From contig JBFHGR010000027.1 in NCBI GenBank assembly GCA_041583015.1, forward strand, positions 1 through 33,525: DNA of 33,525 nt, written 5' to 3'. This DNA comes from Parvicella sp041583015. GTDB lineage: Bacteria; Bacteroidota; Bacteroidia; Flavobacteriales_D; Parvicellaceae. The position numbers and the translations under genes are program-made. Of this stretch, positions 31,030-33,525 are shown in pieces. The first letter of the stretch is position 1. Each line of letters starts with the position of its first letter. The notes beneath the pieces are model-generated. The model saw nothing but the letters and a program-made list of their open reading frames with translations, was not told the origin of the DNA and ran no database searches.

Positions 31030-31395
31030 TTGAAGAAAAAATTACCATACGATTTTGTAGACGCAACTGTCGTTAAATTAGACATTTCCAAAGGAAAACG
31101 CTTGAGAATAATAGTGAAATTGGGAAAAATATTCAATCCCAAAGAAGAAGAGGTTACATTAATTTTTAATGGTATTGAGGAAACTCAGAGAATTTTTGAT
31201 TTAAGCAGGAACGTACACCAAATGAAGTTAGCGAACGATTCAATGGTGCCTAAAGTTCAAAACATCTCTTTTGATGCTATAACAGAGCCCAAAGAGGGAA
31301 AGCATCATTTTTACATTGAAATTAAAGGAGTTAAAGGAATACGAATTACCTGTAACAATTACACTATCAAAACACCAGATACTAGTCAAACGTAG
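31030..31395 (+). CDS. Unknown protein, 121 residues
   Basis: Starts with TTG at 31030 (KKKLPYDFVDATVVKLDISKGKRLRIIVKLGKIFNPKEEEVTLIFNGIEE), then DLSRNVHQMKLANDSMVPKVQNISFDAITEPKEGKHHFYIEIKGVKGIRITCNNYTIKTPDT. It is basic, without signal peptide or membrane helix, and appears beta-rich from the alternating hydrophobic pattern. I do not recognise a family. An upstream nine-codon ORF ends with TGA overlapping the TTG start. Its last 14 bases overlap the end of the outer-membrane protein gene on the other strand. Confidence 0.6.
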   Translation: MKKKLPYDFVDATVVKLDISKGKRLRIIVKLGKIFNPKEEEVTLIFNGIEETQRIFDLSRNVHQMKLANDSMVPKVQNISFDAITEPKEGKHHFYIEIKGVKGIRITCNNYTIKTPDTSQT

Positions 31396-31888
31396 GGCAA
31401 GTGTTGCATTGGGCTAAATTAAAAGTAAACCCTATTGTCAATCCTGCCCAATGTTGATAATCAAAACCATATAAATAATTCACCAAAGGTGTATAGGCCA
31501 ACCTAAAAAACACTGGACTTTTACTTTTTTGATACCGGTAACCAATTCCTCCAGTTGTAATTGGCTCAAATCTAGCACTGTTATCTACCGTAAAACTTTG
31601 ACCTATTGACAAATCTAAAAAATTTGATTTTCTACCCCATAGATAATTGATTGCCACTGGGACAGCAACAACAAAATCACTTGTATTAACCACAGGATAA
31701 CCACCTACTCCAATTCTAAAAGCAAATGCGTGATGTCTATTGGCACCAAACATAGATTCAAAGTTAATAGAACCGTAATACGCATTACCTCCTATTTCTA
31801 AGAATACCGATTTACGTTCCGGGTCCTTGTATGCATGTCCACTATAAGACAGGGCAAAAATTAATATGAAAGCGACTACAATTTTCAA
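31382..31888 (-). CDS. Probable outer-membrane beta-barrel protein
   Basis: 168 residues with a signal peptide (MKIVVAFILIFALSYSGHA) and a regular alternation of aromatic and polar residues typical of small barrels (SVFLEIGGNAYYGSINFESMFGANRHHAFAFRIGVGGYPV, and FRLAYTPLVNYLYGFDYQHWAGLTIGFTF near the C-terminus). The end reads NLAQCNTCPTFD, an extension with a CxxC after the last strand. Function unknown. It begins one base after the SUI1/YciH stop and is the third gene of the purC operon. Confidence 0.7.
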   Translation of the reverse strand: MKIVVAFILIFALSYSGHAYKDPERKSVFLEIGGNAYYGSINFESMFGANRHHAFAFRIGVGGYPVVNTSDFVVAVPVAINYLWGRKSNFLDLSIGQSFTVDNSARFEPITTGGIGYRYQKSKSPVFFRLAYTPLVNYLYGFDYQHWAGLTIGFTFNLAQCNTCPTFD

Positions 31889-31889
31889 A

Positions 31890-32228
31890 TCACCCTCCTT
31901 TACGTTTCGTTTTATAACCCTCTTTTTCTAGTAATTGGATCACCTTATCTCTATGCTCTCCTTGTACAATTATCTCACCATCCTTAGCGCTTCCACCTAC
32001 TCCACATTTAGACTTCAGCATTTTACCTAAATCTTTCAAATCATCTTCCGTACCTACAAAACCTTCTATCAATGTTACTGTCTTTCCTCCACGCTGCTTT
32101 CTATCATGTGAAATATAAAGCAACTGCTCATTGGGCGGTAAAGTTTCCTCATCATAATCATCCTCACTATCATAATTAAAGTTAGGATTAGTAGAATAAA
32201 CTACATTTACTTTGTTCTTTTTAGCCAT
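31890..32228 (-). CDS. yciH: SUI1/YciH family translation initiation factor
   Basis: 112 residues. The C-terminal two thirds is the SUI1 fold: DRKQRGGKTVTLIEGFVGTEDDLKDLGKMLKSKCGVGGSAKDGEIIVQGEHRDKVIQLL, with the typical GGKTVT and CGVGG(S/T)xKDGEI signatures. It should act near the start codon on the ribosome, as YciH and eIF1 do. The N-terminal 40 residues are acidic (DYDEETLPPNEQ). Starts 6 bases after the purC stop, so it is co-transcribed. Confidence 0.93.
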   Translation of the reverse strand: MAKKNKVNVVYSTNPNFNYDSEDDYDEETLPPNEQLLYISHDRKQRGGKTVTLIEGFVGTEDDLKDLGKMLKSKCGVGGSAKDGEIIVQGEHRDKVIQLLEKEGYKTKRKGG

Positions 32229-32234
32229 TTCGAA

Positions 32235-33191
32235 TTATTTGCTTACTGCTAATTTATCAAAAAAAGACAAAACGTTCTTTTCGATTCTCTCTTTAGGGTT
32301 CGTAAGTTCAATTTTTTCGAACTTTTCACCACTAACCTTCTCATACAACTCAATATAACGATCTGTTACTGATTCTATAAACTCAGGTGTCATTTCAGGA
32401 ATAACTTGTCCTTCTTTGCCTTGAAAGCCACCTTCCATCAACCATTCTCTCACGAATTCTTTTGACAGTTGTTTTTGTGGCTGATTGGCATCTAATCTTT
32501 CTTGGTAAACGTCTGCATAAAAATATCTTGAAGAATCAGGTGTATGAATTTCGTCTATCAAATAAATATCATTTCCGATTTTTCCAAATTCATATTTTGT
32601 ATCTACTAAAATTAAGCCTTGCTTGGCAGCGATTTCAGTACCTCTTTGAAAAATTTTCCTTGTATAATCTTCTAACTTCTCATAATCCTCTTTGCTTACA
32701 ATACCTTTTGCGATAATATCTTCTCTAGAAATATCCTCGTCATGCCCTTCACTAGCTTTAGTAGTAGGCGTAATAATAGGCTCAGGAAACTTCTGATTCT
32801 CTTTCATACCTTCTGGCAAGGTTACACCACAAAGCGTTCTCAATCCACTCTTATATGTTCTCCAAGCGTGCCCAGTCAAATACCCACGAATTACCATTTC
32901 TACTTTAAACGGTTCACACATTCTCCCAATACTCACGTTAGGGTCAGGCGTATCAATTAACCAATTTGGCAAAATATCTTCAGTTGCTTTCAGGAACTTG
33001 GCTGCCAACTGATTCAATACTTGTCCTTTATAAGGTATTCCTTTAGGTAGAACCACGTCAAACGCTGATATTCTATCACTTACAACCATTACTAAATGTT
33101 CGTCATTAATATTATACACATCCCTTACCTTGCCATTATAATGACTTTTTTGATTAGGAAAATCGAAAGTAATACCTGTTATTGTTTCCAT
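32235..33191 (-). CDS. purC: Phosphoribosylaminoimidazole-succinocarboxamide synthase (SAICAR synthetase)
   Basis: 318 residues. Joins CAIR with aspartate in purine synthesis, using ATP. Hallmarks: KVRDVYNINDEHLVMVVSDRISAFDVVLPKGIPYKGQVLNQLA at the N-terminus, RGYLTGHAWRTYKSGLRTLCGVTLPEGM, GLILVDTKYEFGKIGNDIYLIDEIHTPDSSRYF. Length and order agree with the usual bacterial purC of this group. It leads an operon with yciH and the barrel gene. A TATCTTTG promoter element lies 30 bases upstream. Confidence 0.97.
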   Translation of the reverse strand: METITGITFDFPNQKSHYNGKVRDVYNINDEHLVMVVSDRISAFDVVLPKGIPYKGQVLNQLAAKFLKATEDILPNWLIDTPDPNVSIGRMCEPFKVEMVIRGYLTGHAWRTYKSGLRTLCGVTLPEGMKENQKFPEPIITPTTKASEGHDEDISREDIIAKGIVSKEDYEKLEDYTRKIFQRGTEIAAKQGLILVDTKYEFGKIGNDIYLIDEIHTPDSSRYFYADVYQERLDANQPQKQLSKEFVREWLMEGGFQGKEGQVIPEMTPEFIESVTDRYIELYEKVSGEKFEKIELTNPKERIEKNVLSFFDKLAVSK

Positions 33192-33220
33192 ATTATTTTA
33201 CTGAAGTTTCATATTTTCTA

Positions 33221-33228
33221 CAAAGATA
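33221..33228 (-). promoter_or_regulatory. purC: -7 promoter element TATCTTTG for purC
   Basis: The minus strand reads TATCTTTG, an exact match to TAnnTTTG, ending 29 bases before the purC ATG. No clear -33 element. No purine riboswitch-like fold is evident in this short leader. Confidence 0.55.
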
Positions 33229-33304
33229 ATTTGTATTCTGAAAAGGCGATTACTTTTCCAATGAATGTTAGTAAATGTACTTAGATGTTATCAAAATACA
33301 GCGC

Positions 33305-33334
33305 AAAAAAAAGGGATGCTGTTTCCAACACCCC
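33305..33334 (-). terminator. Intrinsic terminator with GAAA loop
   Basis: On the minus strand GGGGTGTTG-GAAA-CAGCATCCC forms a nine-pair stem with two G-T wobbles and a GNRA tetraloop, followed by eight T. It lies 26 bases after the stop of the partial gene at the window end and just upstream of the purC promoter. Confidence 0.9.
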
Positions 33335-33360
33335 ATTTCTTATAATTTAATGATGACTAA

Positions 33361-33525
33361 TTACTTAGTTGCAGCCCATTTTCTAATTTCAGTTCTAAAC
33401 CACTCGTCAGCAGCATCAGTCCATTTATAGTTATCTCTAACATAAGCCATTGTATCTTTTTCAATGTCTGTATAAGAATCACCATCTTTTACTGCTTCAA
33501 AAAGTTTCTCAGCATCAGCCATAGA
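33361..33525 (-). CDS. C-terminal end of an unidentified gene (5' end outside window)
   Basis: 54 codons and a stop are open to the edge: SMADAEKLFEAVKDGDSYTD, then IEKDTMAYVRDNYKWTDAAD and EWFRTEIRKWAATK. The Met at 33522 could be an internal or initiating residue; nothing upstream is visible. The sequence is helical with conserved-looking YxWTDAADEWFR, and is followed by a strong terminator, which supports it being real. I do not recognise the family. Confidence 0.65.
   Translation of the reverse strand, partial: SMADAEKLFEAVKDGDSYTDIEKDTMAYVRDNYKWTDAADEWFRTEIRKWAATK

Noticed and set aside
1..33525. CRISPR array, defence island, prophage or insertion sequence
   Set aside because: No regularly spaced repeats, cas, restriction, toxin-antitoxin, integrase or transposase genes are visible; the repeats near 10.3-10.7 kb are short and irregular.

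Overview
The window looks like chromosomal DNA from a member of the Bacteroidota, most likely a Flavobacteriales-type bacterium (the family is my guess). The DNA is AT-rich. Start codons lack clear Shine-Dalgarno sequences. Several genes are preceded by the Bacteroidota promoter element TAnnTTTG, once with a well-spaced TTTG and once with a TTG upstream. The gene content fits: a TonB-dependent receptor, many small lipoproteins, TPR-linked SpoIIE phosphatases, a fused acyl-CoA mutase and a YHYH lipoprotein. I see no tRNA, rRNA, CRISPR array, transposase or phage gene. Most of the window is ordinary core and niche-adaptation chromosome; the only decayed stretch is about 10.2-10.75 kb.

Layout. 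1-1.7 kb: the 3' end of a TonB-dependent receptor gene (possibly metal-related) and a Cys/His-rich lipoprotein, closed by a palindromic hairpin. 1.76-2.5 kb: an NlpC/P60 cell-wall peptidase. 2.5-10.2 kb, minus strand: a probable operon icmF - small membrane protein - HAMP/SpoIIE sensor phosphatase, followed by a paralogous TPR/SpoIIE phosphatase with its own promoter. 10.2-10.75 kb: a truncated lipoprotein and two kinds of short degenerate repeats. 10.75-11.9 kb: a divergent pair, a J-domain protein and a DUF493 protein. 12-14 kb: a sulfide:quinone oxidoreductase-like enzyme, a TusE/DsrC protein and a DsrE2 protein, which look like a persulfide-handling operon. 14-16.8 kb: a SpoIID/LytB protein and a GT-C glycosyltransferase. 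17-21.1 kb: clpB, a strong terminator, then nhaA. 21.2-22.8 kb: a tightly packed run of a small membrane protein, a prohibitin/SPFH protein and a DUF985 cupin. 22.9-24.1 kb: a YHYH lipoprotein and a 34-residue lysine-rich protein, ended by a terminator. 24.1-29.6 kb: a TetR-controlled unit with a recognisable promoter and operator, a four-helix membrane protein, the TetR regulator, and an ABC-type tripartite efflux system (TolC-like channel, lipoprotein adaptor, FtsX permease, ATPase). 29.7-30.9 kb: a chromate transporter with a consensus promoter. 31-33.2 kb: an unknown 121-residue protein facing the purC - SUI1/YciH - outer-membrane protein operon. 33.3-33.5 kb: the C-terminal end of an unidentified gene and its terminator, minus strand.

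The best candidates for something less described are the two tandem SpoIIE phosphatases that share an output domain but differ in sensing, one of them linked to icmF; the compact SQR-TusE-DsrE2 sulfur module; the TetR-controlled unit with its HxHGN membrane protein; and the 34-residue basic protein with its own terminator. I did not find a clearly new defence or mobile system.
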